Shown here: piece by piece, positions 7,207-15,296 of the stretch | Layout of the letters: every line of letters starts with the position of its first letter | Position numbering within the stretch: the stretch's first letter is position 1 | From: RGIG2206 sp045577615 | GTDB taxonomy: Bacteria > Bacillota > Clostridia > Oscillospirales > Acutalibacteraceae | Assembly: GCA_045577615.1 (NCBI GenBank) | Contig: JAZNIT010000064.1 | Span: 16,727 to 80,726, forward strand | Length of the DNA: 64,000 bases | Direction: 5' to 3' | Notes under the pieces: generated by a model | What the model saw: the letters and a program-made list of their open reading frames with translations, nothing else | The model's database searches: none | What the model was told of the DNA's origin: nothing | Made by a program: the position numbers and the translations under genes

Positions 7207-7729
7207 CAAACAAGCTGTTACCTAAGCTATCAATGGCCACCGTTAAAGGAAATTCGTCAAACTCTAATCTTTTGATTGATTCGCATCCCAAATCGTCAAA
7301 AGCAATAACATCGCAGTTTTTTATGCACTTGGCCGCTAAAGCTCCGGCACCGCCGATTGCGCACAAATACACAGCATTATTTTTAATGATAGCGTCATAT
7401 ACATACTTACTTCTATCACCTTTACCAATAGACGCTACCATACCTAAATCATAAAGCTTTGGCGCAAACCGATCCATCCTTGAGGATGTTGTAGGTCCGC
7501 AACTGCCAATAGAATGCTCAGGAGATGTTGGCGAAGGCCCGGCATAATATATTGAAGAATCTTTAATATCAAAGGGCAACTCTTCACCACTGCTAAGCAG
7601 TTCGAATATTCTTTTATGCGCCGCATCACGAGCGGTGTACACTACTCCCGATAGCAAAACCCTGTCTCCTGCTCTAAGATATTTACAAGCATCTCTGAGT
7701 TGCGTAGTTTTAACGTTATATTCGTGCAT
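7202..7729 (-). CDS. Fe-S hydro-lyase, tartrate/fumarate type, beta subunit (orphan)
   Basis: 175 residues matching the C-terminal (beta) domain of class I fumarase/L-tartrate dehydratase: LRAGDRVLLSGVVYTARDAAH, the conserved YYAGPSP and SCGPTTSSRMD, GKGD and then AIGGAGALAAKCI. In two-subunit enzymes this chain binds substrate next to an alpha chain carrying the 4Fe-4S cluster. No alpha subunit gene is present here; the neighbour upstream is a DUF2628 gene 16 bases away. The subunit may pair with an alpha chain encoded elsewhere. Start has AAGGAG 5 bases upstream. Confidence 0.85.
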   Translation of the reverse strand: MHEYNVKTTQLRDACKYLRAGDRVLLSGVVYTARDAAHKRIFELLSSGEELPFDIKDSSIYYAGPSPTSPEHSIGSCGPTTSSRMDRFAPKLYDLGMVASIGKGDRSKYVYDAIIKNNAVYLCAIGGAGALAAKCIKNCDVIAFDDLGCESIKRLEFDEFPLTVAIDSLGNSLFV

Positions 7730-7745
7730 ACAAACTCCTTGCTTA

Positions 7746-8461
7746 CTAATTTATAAAAACAAGCACTAAAACTATAACCAAATATATAAGTGCAGAAATC
7801 AACGATACTCCGCCTTGTTTTCTTGCTCTAACACCATATACAACCTGTTGACGGTACAAGCAATCAGCTATAGAGGTAAAGCCAATTCTTATCAAAACAA
7901 GCGAAATATAATACCAGATATTATAAGTTGTTTCCATTAAAGATTGTAGTTCATAATATCTAAACAACTGAAAGTTATAGTCGCTCAGCAAAACAGACGC
8001 ATCAACATTATTCAAATCCTTAGTGCCAAAAGCTTCATAAAGAACTAACGCATATTCGTTAATTTCGTTTCTAATATTAAACGTACATAGATAAACGATT
8101 CCAAACACAGCAGCACAAAATATAATTTCAAACAATTGATAAAGTGCAAACTGTTTATACATTTTTCTATAAAGAAGCCAATATCCCGGAATAAATAATG
8201 CAGGTAAGTTCAAAGAAAAAAATAACTTTTTATCTCTATTCTTTTCAAAAACAGTTAAAAGCGGTCCGTTCTAACCTGCATAAATTCTTTTGCGTCTTTA
8301 TATGTAACACCATCAGCAATAACTTCGTCAGTTTCAAAAACAACAGAACTATCGTCTGAGGGCTTAGAAAAGCTTTCTCCGCAACTTTGGCAATAAAGGG
8401 CATCCTTGCGGCACAACACTCCGCAATTCTCACAGTGAAAATATAATTTCTTATCGTCCAT
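7746..8461 (-). pseudogene. Zinc-ribbon DUF2628 membrane protein split by a frameshift
   Basis: Two adjacent frames look like one gene. The first (8461-8255, 68 aa) has a good ribosome site (GAGGTG) and a zinc ribbon (CENCGVLC...CQSCG), then DGVTYKDAKEFMQVRTDRF and a stop. Reading continues in the -1 frame as LTVFEKNRDKK, then LNLPALFIPGYWLLYRKMY (frame to 7746). The latter matches the DUF2628 hallmark (N-x-x-AFFFGPFWFLYRKMY), and the join at a TTTT run restores the usual zinc-ribbon-linker-DUF2628 order. Three further membrane segments follow. The downstream part alone could start only at a TTG at 8213 with no ribosome site. Function of the family is unknown. Real mutation, sequencing error and recoding are all possible. 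Confidence 0.7.
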
Positions 8462-8521
8462 ATTAATTCACCTCAACAAAATTATACATCATATAAAAAT
8501 TAGTGTCAAGGCAACAGAATA

Positions 8522-8553
8522 TATAAAAAAAGAAAACCGCAGTTAGCGGTTTT
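8522..8553 (-). terminator. Intrinsic terminator of tRNA-Ala
   Basis: AAAACCGC / GCGGTTTT stem with 5-base loop at 8533-8553, then CTTTTTTT on the minus strand, 6 bases past the tRNA 3' end. Confidence 0.9.
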
Positions 8554-8559
8554 CTTTTT

Positions 8560-8635
<76 letters not shown>

Positions 8636-8649
8636 GTAAGAACAAGAGT

Positions 8650-8678
8650 ATATTATCACATTGAAGAAAATAAGTCAA
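8650..8678 (-). promoter_or_regulatory. Sigma-A promoter for tRNA-Ala
   Basis: TTGACT, 17-base spacer, TAATAT on the minus strand, 15 bases upstream of the mature tRNA 5' end. Confidence 0.8.
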
Positions 8679-8718
8679 GATGTTTTTTTATATTCTTCAA
8701 AACTTTTTACTGTAGCAT

Positions 8719-8745
8719 AAAAGCCGAACATTAAGTTCGGCTTTT
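8719..8745 (-). terminator. Intrinsic terminator of the transglutaminase-dockerin gene
   Basis: AAAAGCCGAA / TTCGGCTTTT stem with a 7-base loop, 3 bases past the stop codon. The T run is part of the stem. Confidence 0.8.
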
Positions 8746-8748
8746 ATA

Positions 8749-10242
8749 TCAGTTATTATACACTACGCTAGGTGTTTTTACACCAATAATAGTTTGTTGA
8801 ACTGTCAGCAAATCGGCAGAGCTAAATAAGCCATCGCAATCAGCATCAACAAACAGCGCATCGTCAGTCAACCCCATCAAACTGAGAGTACACATAAGTA
8901 TATCTGCTGAATTCATCTGACCGTCGCCATTCACATCAGACGAATAGTGAATTAAGTTTGAATTAAGACTATAATGAACAGCATTTGTAAAATCGGACGG
9001 CGAAGCAGACACAATGTAATCAAGAACCCCATCGTCATTATGTATATAATATACGTAACCATAGGATACATCAAAATCAGTCAAATAAAACGCCTTATTA
9101 AGCACGGTATCGTAGCAATAAAGCTTATCTTGGCTATGATATAGCATCCAATTGCCAAGCCAGGTAGCGGTAGTCATACTGTTTGTGTAAACGTACTGTG
9201 GGTCATCCCATACGTTCCACACATCATTTTGAGTATGCACCACACGTCTTCCCTCTTTTGAAATTTCTACAATTTCAATTCCGTCAGCAGTGTTTCTGGT
9301 ATAATACCATTTATTATTGTGAGGGGTAAGTTGGGTGTTAGTTTCTGTCCACGCCCAATCGTCAAACAGCGTGCTTGTGCACTTATCAGATTTGTTATCG
9401 ATTCTGACCCAATCGTAATGACCGAGTCGGCTGCTCATAGCTTCGTCACTATGAAGCATATACTCGTGATATGCATATCCGTTGGGAACACCTGTTGGAT
9501 CATCCCAGGTGACGTCAATATGATACCATTCACCATCAAGTTCAACGAGATTCCACTGATGGTTCATAGCTACGCTAACCACAGAGGTGGTGCTGATTTC
9601 AAGTCTGTCCATAATGGCAGTAAAAAGCAAAGCATAGGCCTGGCAAACTCCGCGCTTTTCAAGCAACATAGAATAGGCATCACGAATAGCATAATCAATG
9701 CCAAAAGACAGACCATAAGAATCATATTCATAATGTGTTGCAAGATAATCGTTAACAGCAACCACTGCTTCAACATCGCTCAAAAAGTTAAAATGTTCCA
9801 CAACAGTGTCCAATCGAGCGTTGTAGTCAGCTATCGCAGCATCCAGATCACTAGAGGTATACTTATACTGCGGTACGATGTAAACCACTATACCATTTGA
9901 GTAGGCACCGTAACCAAATTGATCACTAATATAAAACAAATCGGGATTGTTGTTAACAACCGCAGAGAACACCCACAAAACATCTTCTTCATAAAGATTA
10001 TACTTTTCAACATCTATCTTATCATTGCATGAAATCAAATCCTGATAGATAGATGAATACAATGCATCGGGATATTTTTGAGTTATAAAGGCAATAGCAT
10101 CGCTTTGCTCAGATTCGCTGCTGTTAAACTTATTTATTATGCCGGTATGCTCTTCTATAGTCAAAGCATTAACTGGCGTTACAAACGTCATAGATACAAG
10201 CAGGCATACACAAACAACCAATGGGAACAACTTGAATTTCAT
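8749..10242 (-). CDS. Secreted transglutaminase-like protein with C-terminal dockerin
   Basis: 497 residues. A signal peptide (MKFKLFPLVVCVCLLVSM, cleavage after about residue 26) directs export. The middle holds a transglutaminase-like (CysProt) fold with the triad Cys200 (EKRGVCQAYA), His228 (MNHQWNLVEL) and Asp243 (WYHIDVTWDDP), so it is probably a peptidase or crosslinking enzyme. A beta-rich domain of about 170 residues follows. Residues 436-486 form a type I dockerin with two calcium-loop repeats (DVNGDGQMNSADIL and DADCDGLFSSADLL), which would anchor it to a cohesin. No cohesin or scaffoldin gene is in the window. The gene has its own promoter, a GGAGGTG ribosome site and a terminator. 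Confidence 0.9.
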   Translation of the reverse strand: MKFKLFPLVVCVCLLVSMTFVTPVNALTIEEHTGIINKFNSSESEQSDAIAFITQKYPDALYSSIYQDLISCNDKIDVEKYNLYEEDVLWVFSAVVNNNPDLFYISDQFGYGAYSNGIVVYIVPQYKYTSSDLDAAIADYNARLDTVVEHFNFLSDVEAVVAVNDYLATHYEYDSYGLSFGIDYAIRDAYSMLLEKRGVCQAYALLFTAIMDRLEISTTSVVSVAMNHQWNLVELDGEWYHIDVTWDDPTGVPNGYAYHEYMLHSDEAMSSRLGHYDWVRIDNKSDKCTSTLFDDWAWTETNTQLTPHNNKWYYTRNTADGIEIVEISKEGRRVVHTQNDVWNVWDDPQYVYTNSMTTATWLGNWMLYHSQDKLYCYDTVLNKAFYLTDFDVSYGYVYYIHNDDGVLDYIVSASPSDFTNAVHYSLNSNLIHYSSDVNGDGQMNSADILMCTLSLMGLTDDALFVDADCDGLFSSADLLTVQQTIIGVKTPSVVYNN

Positions 10243-10262
10243 ATCTACACCTCCATAGTTAA

Positions 10263-10290
10263 ATTATACCACATAACAAATGAAATGCAA
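10263..10290 (-). promoter_or_regulatory. Promoter of the transglutaminase-dockerin gene
   Basis: TTGCAT, 16-base spacer, TATAAT on the minus strand, about 20 bases upstream of the start codon. It is back-to-back with the LysM gene promoter. Confidence 0.65.
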
Positions 10291-10298
10291 CAAATTTT

Positions 10299-10327
10299 TT
10301 GGCACTTGGCAATATACAGCATATAAT
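10299..10327 (+). promoter_or_regulatory. Promoter of the LysM protein gene
   Basis: TTGGCA, 17-base spacer, TATAAT, 21 bases upstream of the ATG at 10349. Confidence 0.65.
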
Positions 10328-10348
10328 GTCACGAAAGGGGGTGCTACA

Positions 10349-10651
10349 ATGAATGACACAATACACATCGTCAAGGATGGCGATACGCTATATTCTTTGG
10401 CTAGAATGTATCAAGTGCCTGTAGATGCAATTGCCAAGTCAAACGGCATCAAAAATGCGGATAACATTCAAATTGGTCAAAGACTAATCATTCCACAATT
10501 ATCCAGGCCTAATTGGTATGTAGTACGATATGGTGACACTCTCTATACCATTGCACGTAGATTTTTCACAACAGTAGACAATATTCTCAAGCTAAACGAT
10601 TTAGCCGATCCCGATGCAATATTCCCCGGAGAAATCATAAGAATACGATGA
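10349..10651 (+). CDS. Two-LysM-domain protein (100 aa)
   Basis: Almost the whole protein is two LysM peptidoglycan-binding domains: residues about 4-49 (IHIVKDGDTLYSLARMYQ to GQRLIIP) and about 53-100 (YVVRYGDTLYTIARRF to GEIIRIR). It has no signal peptide or catalytic domain, a form common among spore-coat or cortex-associated proteins of Clostridia made in the mother cell. That role is inferred. The ATG follows AAAGGGGG by 7 bases. It is monocistronic with its own promoter and terminator. Confidence 0.9.
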   Translation: MNDTIHIVKDGDTLYSLARMYQVPVDAIAKSNGIKNADNIQIGQRLIIPQLSRPNWYVVRYGDTLYTIARRFFTTVDNILKLNDLADPDAIFPGEIIRIR

Positions 10652-10652
10652 T

Positions 10653-10684
10653 AAAAGGCATCTGCATTTATGCAGATGCCTTTT
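10653..10684. terminator. Bidirectional intrinsic terminator
   Basis: Perfect 14-bp stem (AAAAGGCATCTGCA / TGCAGATGCCTTTT) with loop TTTA, between convergent genes. Confidence 0.93.
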
Positions 10685-10685
10685 G

Positions 10686-12341
10686 TTACTTTTTATTGAT
10701 ATGCGCTATCATTTGAGCCGGAGATACAAATGACGCCTTGTCTGGATATTGACAAAGGAAGAGTGCAACAATTTCGTTAACCGAATAATATCCATCAGGC
10801 TCGCCAACACCATAATACCCATTGTAAACATCGTATATTGGTATTTTATCAAAATATTGCGCCCCGCTAACGGAATAGATAAAATACAACGCTGAGTTCT
10901 CATCAGGTGTCAAAGTCTGCAAGGACGACTCGAGCTCCAATATAGCAGACAATTTGGTTGCAAATACAATAGCAGTGTTGCTTTTAGCAGGATACATTCC
11001 GCTTAACGATTCTGTTGTATAAAGAATAACGCCTTTTGAGGATACTAAATCAGCATAATTTGGAACCACATCTCCGCTCTTGAATGAATCGGTAACAGCA
11101 AGACTCATTCCGCAGCGCTTAATAAAGCTGTTATTTATTTGAACCCATTGCAAATAAAGCTTTTCATCAAGCAGATCCTGATCAACCGACATCCAATTGC
11201 CATCGGGAATAATAGAATCACCTGTTTGCTTTGTGTTAATTGAGTACCAAAGCAGTGTCGCAGGAGCAAGCTTACTCAAGAATAAAGGATACTCGATAGC
11301 TACACAAAAATCATCACGCTTGGTTTTGCACACAGTGTAATTCTCATTAAATGCATTGCCTGCGCAAAGCGAATCTATAACAAGAGATATATATAAATTT
11401 CCTTTCTTACCTACTGCATTATGCACCTTTTCTTCTTCGAAATTGTAATCAACTCCAATAGATGACAAAGTAGTAGCGTTAGAAAAGCCTGCAACCGCAA
11501 TGTTTCCAAATCCGCACTTACTATACAGTTTTAACGCTTCATTGTTAACAGAATAATCGGTATAGACAACTCCAAGCTTGTCGCAATTGGCATTTGCTAA
11601 ACAATTATAAACAAAGACCTTGGACCATTCATCTTCAACCGGGGGTAGAATATATGCAGAGCTAGCATAGGCATAATCAATAAAGGAACTTGTTTCATCC
11701 AAAGATACCCAAACAGATTTCTCTGTAACATCCAACATTGAATATAGTGTTTCATATGCACTTTGGCTATCATTAAACACACCTTGAAAACTGATGACCT
11801 CGCGATTTTCAAGCAAGCCAAAGTTTAGTGCAACCGAATAATCGGCGCAAAGAGCATTGGTTCGCCTAATCGAGTCATTCCACGCGGCACAAAATTCCGA
11901 ATACTCGGAGGAGTAAATAACCACGCATTCAATAAGATCGCAATACAAAGCAACCATCTGCTCTGCAGTAATAGTAGTTGAATATGCACCTAATTCGTTG
12001 CACACATAGTCAAGCCACACCTTGTCCGATTCGCTTGAAATAAGGTACACCGAAGCTGTTTGCGTCTTGGCAACAAGGCCCTGCAGTTGGCGCAAAAACA
12101 CAATCGTATTGGTGTCGAAGTTGGTTATATCAACTGCATATATCTGACGAGCGGGTGTATATGTTGGAAAAAGTTCGTCTATCACAAGCTTTGCATCAAA
12201 CTTTTCAATCTGTGAGTTATTATCGCCATTAGAATTGTTTACGTCTGAATCAACATCAGAATTTGAACCACCTGTTTGACTGCAAGCGCACAATAACAAC
12301 ATAGTAACCACAAGACATAAAGTCAGCACGCGTTTAAACAT
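10686..12341 (-). CDS. Lipoprotein, possible GxGYxYxP N-terminal-like protein
   Basis: 551 residues. A lipoprotein signal (MFKRVLTLCLVVTMLLLCAC, lipobox LCAC, Cys20) is followed by an Asn/Asp/Ser-rich linker. The folded part begins QIYAVDITNFDTNTIVFLRQ and LQGLVAKTQTASVYLIS, which recalls the N-terminal domain of GxGYxYxP-family proteins of gut bacteria, proposed to act on glycans. I could not confirm the C-terminal domain, so this is tentative. I chose the ATG at 12341, 7 bases from GGAGG, over a GTG six bases earlier. It has its own promoter. Confidence 0.8.
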   Translation of the reverse strand: MFKRVLTLCLVVTMLLLCACSQTGGSNSDVDSDVNNSNGDNNSQIEKFDAKLVIDELFPTYTPARQIYAVDITNFDTNTIVFLRQLQGLVAKTQTASVYLISSESDKVWLDYVCNELGAYSTTITAEQMVALYCDLIECVVIYSSEYSEFCAAWNDSIRRTNALCADYSVALNFGLLENREVISFQGVFNDSQSAYETLYSMLDVTEKSVWVSLDETSSFIDYAYASSAYILPPVEDEWSKVFVYNCLANANCDKLGVVYTDYSVNNEALKLYSKCGFGNIAVAGFSNATTLSSIGVDYNFEEEKVHNAVGKKGNLYISLVIDSLCAGNAFNENYTVCKTKRDDFCVAIEYPLFLSKLAPATLLWYSINTKQTGDSIIPDGNWMSVDQDLLDEKLYLQWVQINNSFIKRCGMSLAVTDSFKSGDVVPNYADLVSSKGVILYTTESLSGMYPAKSNTAIVFATKLSAILELESSLQTLTPDENSALYFIYSVSGAQYFDKIPIYDVYNGYYGVGEPDGYYSVNEIVALFLCQYPDKASFVSPAQMIAHINKK

Positions 12342-12371
12342 ATACACACCTCCCCTATTTTATTCTAAGGT

Positions 12372-12400
12372 ATTTTATCACTTTTAGTTATATATTGCAA
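12372..12400 (-). promoter_or_regulatory. Promoter of the 551-aa lipoprotein gene
   Basis: TTGCAA, 17-base spacer, TAAAAT on the minus strand, about 30 bases upstream of the start. Confidence 0.6.
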
Positions 12401-12454
12401 CAACAAACTTGTAACAATTGTATTAAGACATTATAAATTTAATTATAAATACTC

Positions 12455-12483
12455 TTGAATTCTAGTGTTTAAATTGATATATT
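12455..12483 (+). promoter_or_regulatory. Promoter of the TSCPD operon
   Basis: TTGAAT, 17-base spacer, TATATT, about 33 bases upstream of the ATG at 12516. Confidence 0.55.
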
Positions 12484-12515
12484 ATAAATATAGAAAACAA
12501 TGAAAGGTTATTTTT

Positions 12516-12770
12516 ATGAAGCACATTTATAAAACAAAAGGCGTGTGTGCCAAAGAAATACAAATAGAAGTTGAAAACGACATTGTAAAATCAGTAAAGT
12601 TTTTAGGCGGTTGCGCAGGTAATACACAAGGGGTTGCAAAGCTTGTGGCAGGTATGACTATTGACCAGGTTATTGACCGACTAAAAGGCATTCGTTGCGG
12701 TTTCAAATCCACCTCATGCCCCGATCAATTATCTGCAGCATTGGAGCAAATCAAATCATCAAAGGATTGA
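12516..12770 (+). CDS. TSCPD domain protein (TIGR03905 family)
   Basis: 84 residues, matching the short stand-alone TSCPD family. It begins KHIYKTKGVCAKEIQIEVE, contains FLGGCAGNTQGVAKLVAGM and the naming motif STSCPDQLSAAL. The TSCPD domain also occurs at the end of class II ribonucleotide reductases, but the stand-alone form has no assigned reaction. The conserved cysteines suggest metal or redox chemistry. It is cotranscribed with a 173-residue unknown gene 4 bases downstream. Confidence 0.93.
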   Translation: MKHIYKTKGVCAKEIQIEVENDIVKSVKFLGGCAGNTQGVAKLVAGMTIDQVIDRLKGIRCGFKSTSCPDQLSAALEQIKSSKD

Positions 12771-12774
12771 TTTT

Positions 12775-13296
12775 ATGACACATCAGGACGAAGACATTAA
12801 GATATTCAACAGCAGCAAATCAATAGAGCCGACGGAAGATTTCGAAATTCTATTTAACGATTCCCTTGATAATGCGCGCAAACTAGGCGTCGCATTGGCC
12901 GGTATGACCAAAGAGGCCGAACGCGGATTCGAACTGAATATCAACGATGAATTACTCTTGCAGCGCAGACTTCTGCTTTGCTTTGCAATTGCAACTGCTC
13001 TTGAGGATAATTCAAAATCGATACAAGAGGCTCGCACGGCCCTCAACACTTTTTACGACACCATAAAAAGAAACGATATTGATTTTTATGACGACATCGG
13101 AAGCTCAGGCCATTTTTCGTTTTATTATCTTGCTCGCAGACAAGGCGGCGATATTGAACGCAGAATAGGCCAAACCTTTGCAATGCTTTGCGGTCAAGAT
13201 GGCGACCCTGTTTGTCAGGAATTAGGCGAAGCACTTTATTGCCAATACACCAATATGGTAAAGGTACAAATCAAATCCTTGCAAATGGATAAATAA
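12775..13296 (+). CDS. Unknown helical protein (173 aa) downstream of TSCPD gene
   Basis: No family recognised. The soluble, mostly helical protein starts with a polar tail of about 25 residues. It then shows FNDSLDNARKLGVALAGM, ELLLQRRLLLCFAIATALED and IGSSGHFSFYYLARRQGG. It ends with a cysteine-containing stretch, MLCGQDGDPVCQELGEALYC. The 4-base gap to the TSCPD gene points to one transcript and perhaps a shared job. The start is well placed and the frame is clean. Confidence 0.82.
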   Translation: MTHQDEDIKIFNSSKSIEPTEDFEILFNDSLDNARKLGVALAGMTKEAERGFELNINDELLLQRRLLLCFAIATALEDNSKSIQEARTALNTFYDTIKRNDIDFYDDIGSSGHFSFYYLARRQGGDIERRIGQTFAMLCGQDGDPVCQELGEALYCQYTNMVKVQIKSLQMDK

Positions 13297-13361
13297 AAGG
13301 TCGGCTGATGTCTACTTTTTAATACTTTTTCGCCAACTTGTCATATTTATAAAAAATATAA

Positions 13362-13390
13362 TTGCAATGAGTTAAAATTAATGATATTAT
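13362..13390 (+). promoter_or_regulatory. Promoter of the 202-aa lipoprotein gene
   Basis: TTGCAA, 17-base spacer, TATTAT, about 28 bases upstream of the ATG at 13419. Confidence 0.55.
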
Positions 13391-13418
13391 ATAGTATATT
13401 AATCATAAGGAGATTACT

Positions 13419-14027
13419 ATGAAATCCATTAGAATTATTAGCCTATTTCTCGCAATAAGTTGCATATTTGTCTCTGCTGGCTGCAATTCAAGTTCAGTCG
13501 GCACAGGTGAGCTTCTTCAAAACGAAGATGTAATTCAATATGATATTACCCCAAAGGATCCTGAAAATGTTGTTTCGGCTGCAGATGACCACAAGGCCGA
13601 TGACGGATACAACTATGAAAAGGCAGATAATACCGATTTCGTTCCGACTGATGAGGGAACCATTGCTAATGGTTATACCTTAACCGTAAAAGATGAAAAA
13701 ACAAATAAAGATAAAGACTTGGCTTCAGTTTATATCGAACAAAGCGATATGAATGTGTTAGAAATTGACATTATGACCAATGATGCAACCGATTCAGATT
13801 TAGAGGCTGCAGTTAAGCTAATTCGCGAACTTGTTAACTCATCATTTGATAATTTCCCTATGACTGAATTAGAAGCAACATTTCCTTTATCCGTAGCAAA
13901 AATCAAAGCCTTGATAAGTAATAATACTGCAGAATCAAACACTGTTTATGGCAGAGACACTTCAACTTACGTATCTTACGATTTTTATCCAGATAGTGGA
14001 ATATTGATTATTAGAGCAGAAATATAA
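13419..14027 (+). CDS. Predicted lipoprotein of unknown function (202 aa)
   Basis: A lipoprotein signal peptide (SLFLAISCIFVSAGC, Cys22) leads into an acidic, Asp/Asn-rich linker to about residue 75. A small compact domain follows with NVLEIDIMTNDATDSDLEAA and ends in TYVSYDFYPDSGILIIRAEI. The family is not recognised. An AAGGAG ribosome site lies 8 bases before the ATG. It has its own promoter and terminator, so it is monocistronic. Confidence 0.85.
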   Translation: MKSIRIISLFLAISCIFVSAGCNSSSVGTGELLQNEDVIQYDITPKDPENVVSAADDHKADDGYNYEKADNTDFVPTDEGTIANGYTLTVKDEKTNKDKDLASVYIEQSDMNVLEIDIMTNDATDSDLEAAVKLIRELVNSSFDNFPMTELEATFPLSVAKIKALISNNTAESNTVYGRDTSTYVSYDFYPDSGILIIRAEI

Positions 14028-14031
14028 TCTT

Positions 14032-14060
14032 AAAGCCCGACAAAAAGGTGTCGGGCTTTT
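14032..14060 (+). terminator. Intrinsic terminator of the 202-aa lipoprotein gene
   Basis: AAAGCCCGAC / GTCGGGCTTT stem with 8-base loop, 4 bases after the stop codon. Confidence 0.88.
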
Positions 14061-14078
14061 ACTTTGACAGGTGCAGGT

Positions 14079-15257
14079 ATGAAAAACACTAATTATAAAC
14101 TAACAATATTTTCTTGTTTTTCGGGTTATATTACCCAAGCTATTGCCGTTAACTTTCCGCCATTATTGTTTGTAGCATTTATGACTGAGTTTAATTTGCC
14201 GTTCAGTCAGCTAACAGCACTAATTACCATTACATTTGTAATTCAGTTATTTATAGATTTTACTCTGTCAAATGTTTTGAACAATAAAAATGTAAAGTTT
14301 TTAGTAGTAAGTTCTCAGGTAACCGCCATTATTGGTTTGGTTGGATTATCATTCGTTCCTGATTTGTTCGAAAACAAATTTATAGGGCTTGTAATATGCT
14401 CTGTATTTTATTCTGCCGGAAGCGGCTTGATAGAAGTAGTGGTTAGCCCTATAGTTGAAAACTGTCCTACCCAAAACAAATCAGGCTTTATGAGCTTACT
14501 GCACTCCTTTTATTGCTGGGGATCAGCATTCACAATCGGATTATCAACAGCATTTTTCTTTATGTACGGCAGATCAAACTGGCGGGTATTGTCATTGATC
14601 TGGGCTATAATCCCCTTAATTAACGCAATTTTAATGTTAATAATGCCTATTCCCGAAATTGAAAAGTCACATGCTAAGGTTGGTAAACAATTATACCAAA
14701 GCTCTACATTTATTATAATGTTTGTGCTGATGTTCTTCGGCGGTGCTGCAGAATTAGCAGTCAGTCAATGGGCTTCAACCTTTGCTGAAACAGGATTGAA
14801 AATTCCAAAAGCAGCAGGAGATCTTGCAGGCCCATTCTTATTTGCAATACTGATGGGCAGCGGCAGAGTCATATTCACAGCATTAGGTAATAAAATCAGA
14901 CTTATTAACTATATGATTTTATCATGCTCATTACTAACCGTAGGCTTTATATTAACTGCTTTTTCTCCTTTCCCCTCACTATCTTTTTTGGGCATAGCAA
15001 TTTGCGGCTTGTCAGTTGCAATATTCTGGCCGGGAACTATCAGCCTTGCAGCGGCAAGATTTGGTTCATCAGCATCACTGTTCGGATTGCTTGCCTTTGC
15101 AGGTGATACGGGATGCACAGTGGGGCCGCTTGTAGTTGGTGCAATATCACAGCAATTCAACAACAGCATATCAATCGGACTTGGTTTTTCACTCATATTC
15201 CCTATTGGAATGATGTTAATAATATTGTTATTAAAATACAAAAAAAGAATTGCATAA
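14079..15257 (+). CDS. Major facilitator superfamily transporter
   Basis: 392 residues with about 12 hydrophobic segments. It has the two-half MFS layout with a basic loop in the middle (EIEKSHAKVGKQLY). The opening (NFPPLLFVAFMTEFNLPFSQ) and the N-terminal half (SGLIEVVVSPIVENCPT) resemble the sugar-type FucP-like MFS group. The substrate is not certain. I chose the ATG at 14079; the ribosome site is weak (AGGTG). A terminator directly upstream means its promoter is unclear; it may rely on read-through. Confidence 0.87.
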   Translation: MKNTNYKLTIFSCFSGYITQAIAVNFPPLLFVAFMTEFNLPFSQLTALITITFVIQLFIDFTLSNVLNNKNVKFLVVSSQVTAIIGLVGLSFVPDLFENKFIGLVICSVFYSAGSGLIEVVVSPIVENCPTQNKSGFMSLLHSFYCWGSAFTIGLSTAFFFMYGRSNWRVLSLIWAIIPLINAILMLIMPIPEIEKSHAKVGKQLYQSSTFIIMFVLMFFGGAAELAVSQWASTFAETGLKIPKAAGDLAGPFLFAILMGSGRVIFTALGNKIRLINYMILSCSLLTVGFILTAFSPFPSLSFLGIAICGLSVAIFWPGTISLAAARFGSSASLFGLLAFAGDTGCTVGPLVVGAISQQFNNSISIGLGFSLIFPIGMMLIILLLKYKKRIA

Positions 15258-15258
15258 T

Positions 15259-15292
15259 AAAAAGCAACCGATGATTGCATCGGTTGCTTTTT
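15259..15292. terminator. Bidirectional intrinsic terminator
   Basis: AAAGCAACCGATG / CATCGGTTGCTTT stem with ATTG loop and A/T runs on both sides, between convergent MFS and radA. Confidence 0.93.
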
Positions 15293-15296
15293 ATTT

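Noticed and set aside
8240..8270. Programmed -1 frameshift in the DUF2628 gene
   Set aside because: The site is only a TTTT run without a classical X-XXY-YYZ heptamer or a clear downstream pseudoknot, so mutation or sequence error is simpler.
9319..9900. Plus-strand frame of 193 codons
   Set aside because: Antisense to the transglutaminase-dockerin gene, whose domains and signal peptide are clear; no ribosome site or family match on this strand.
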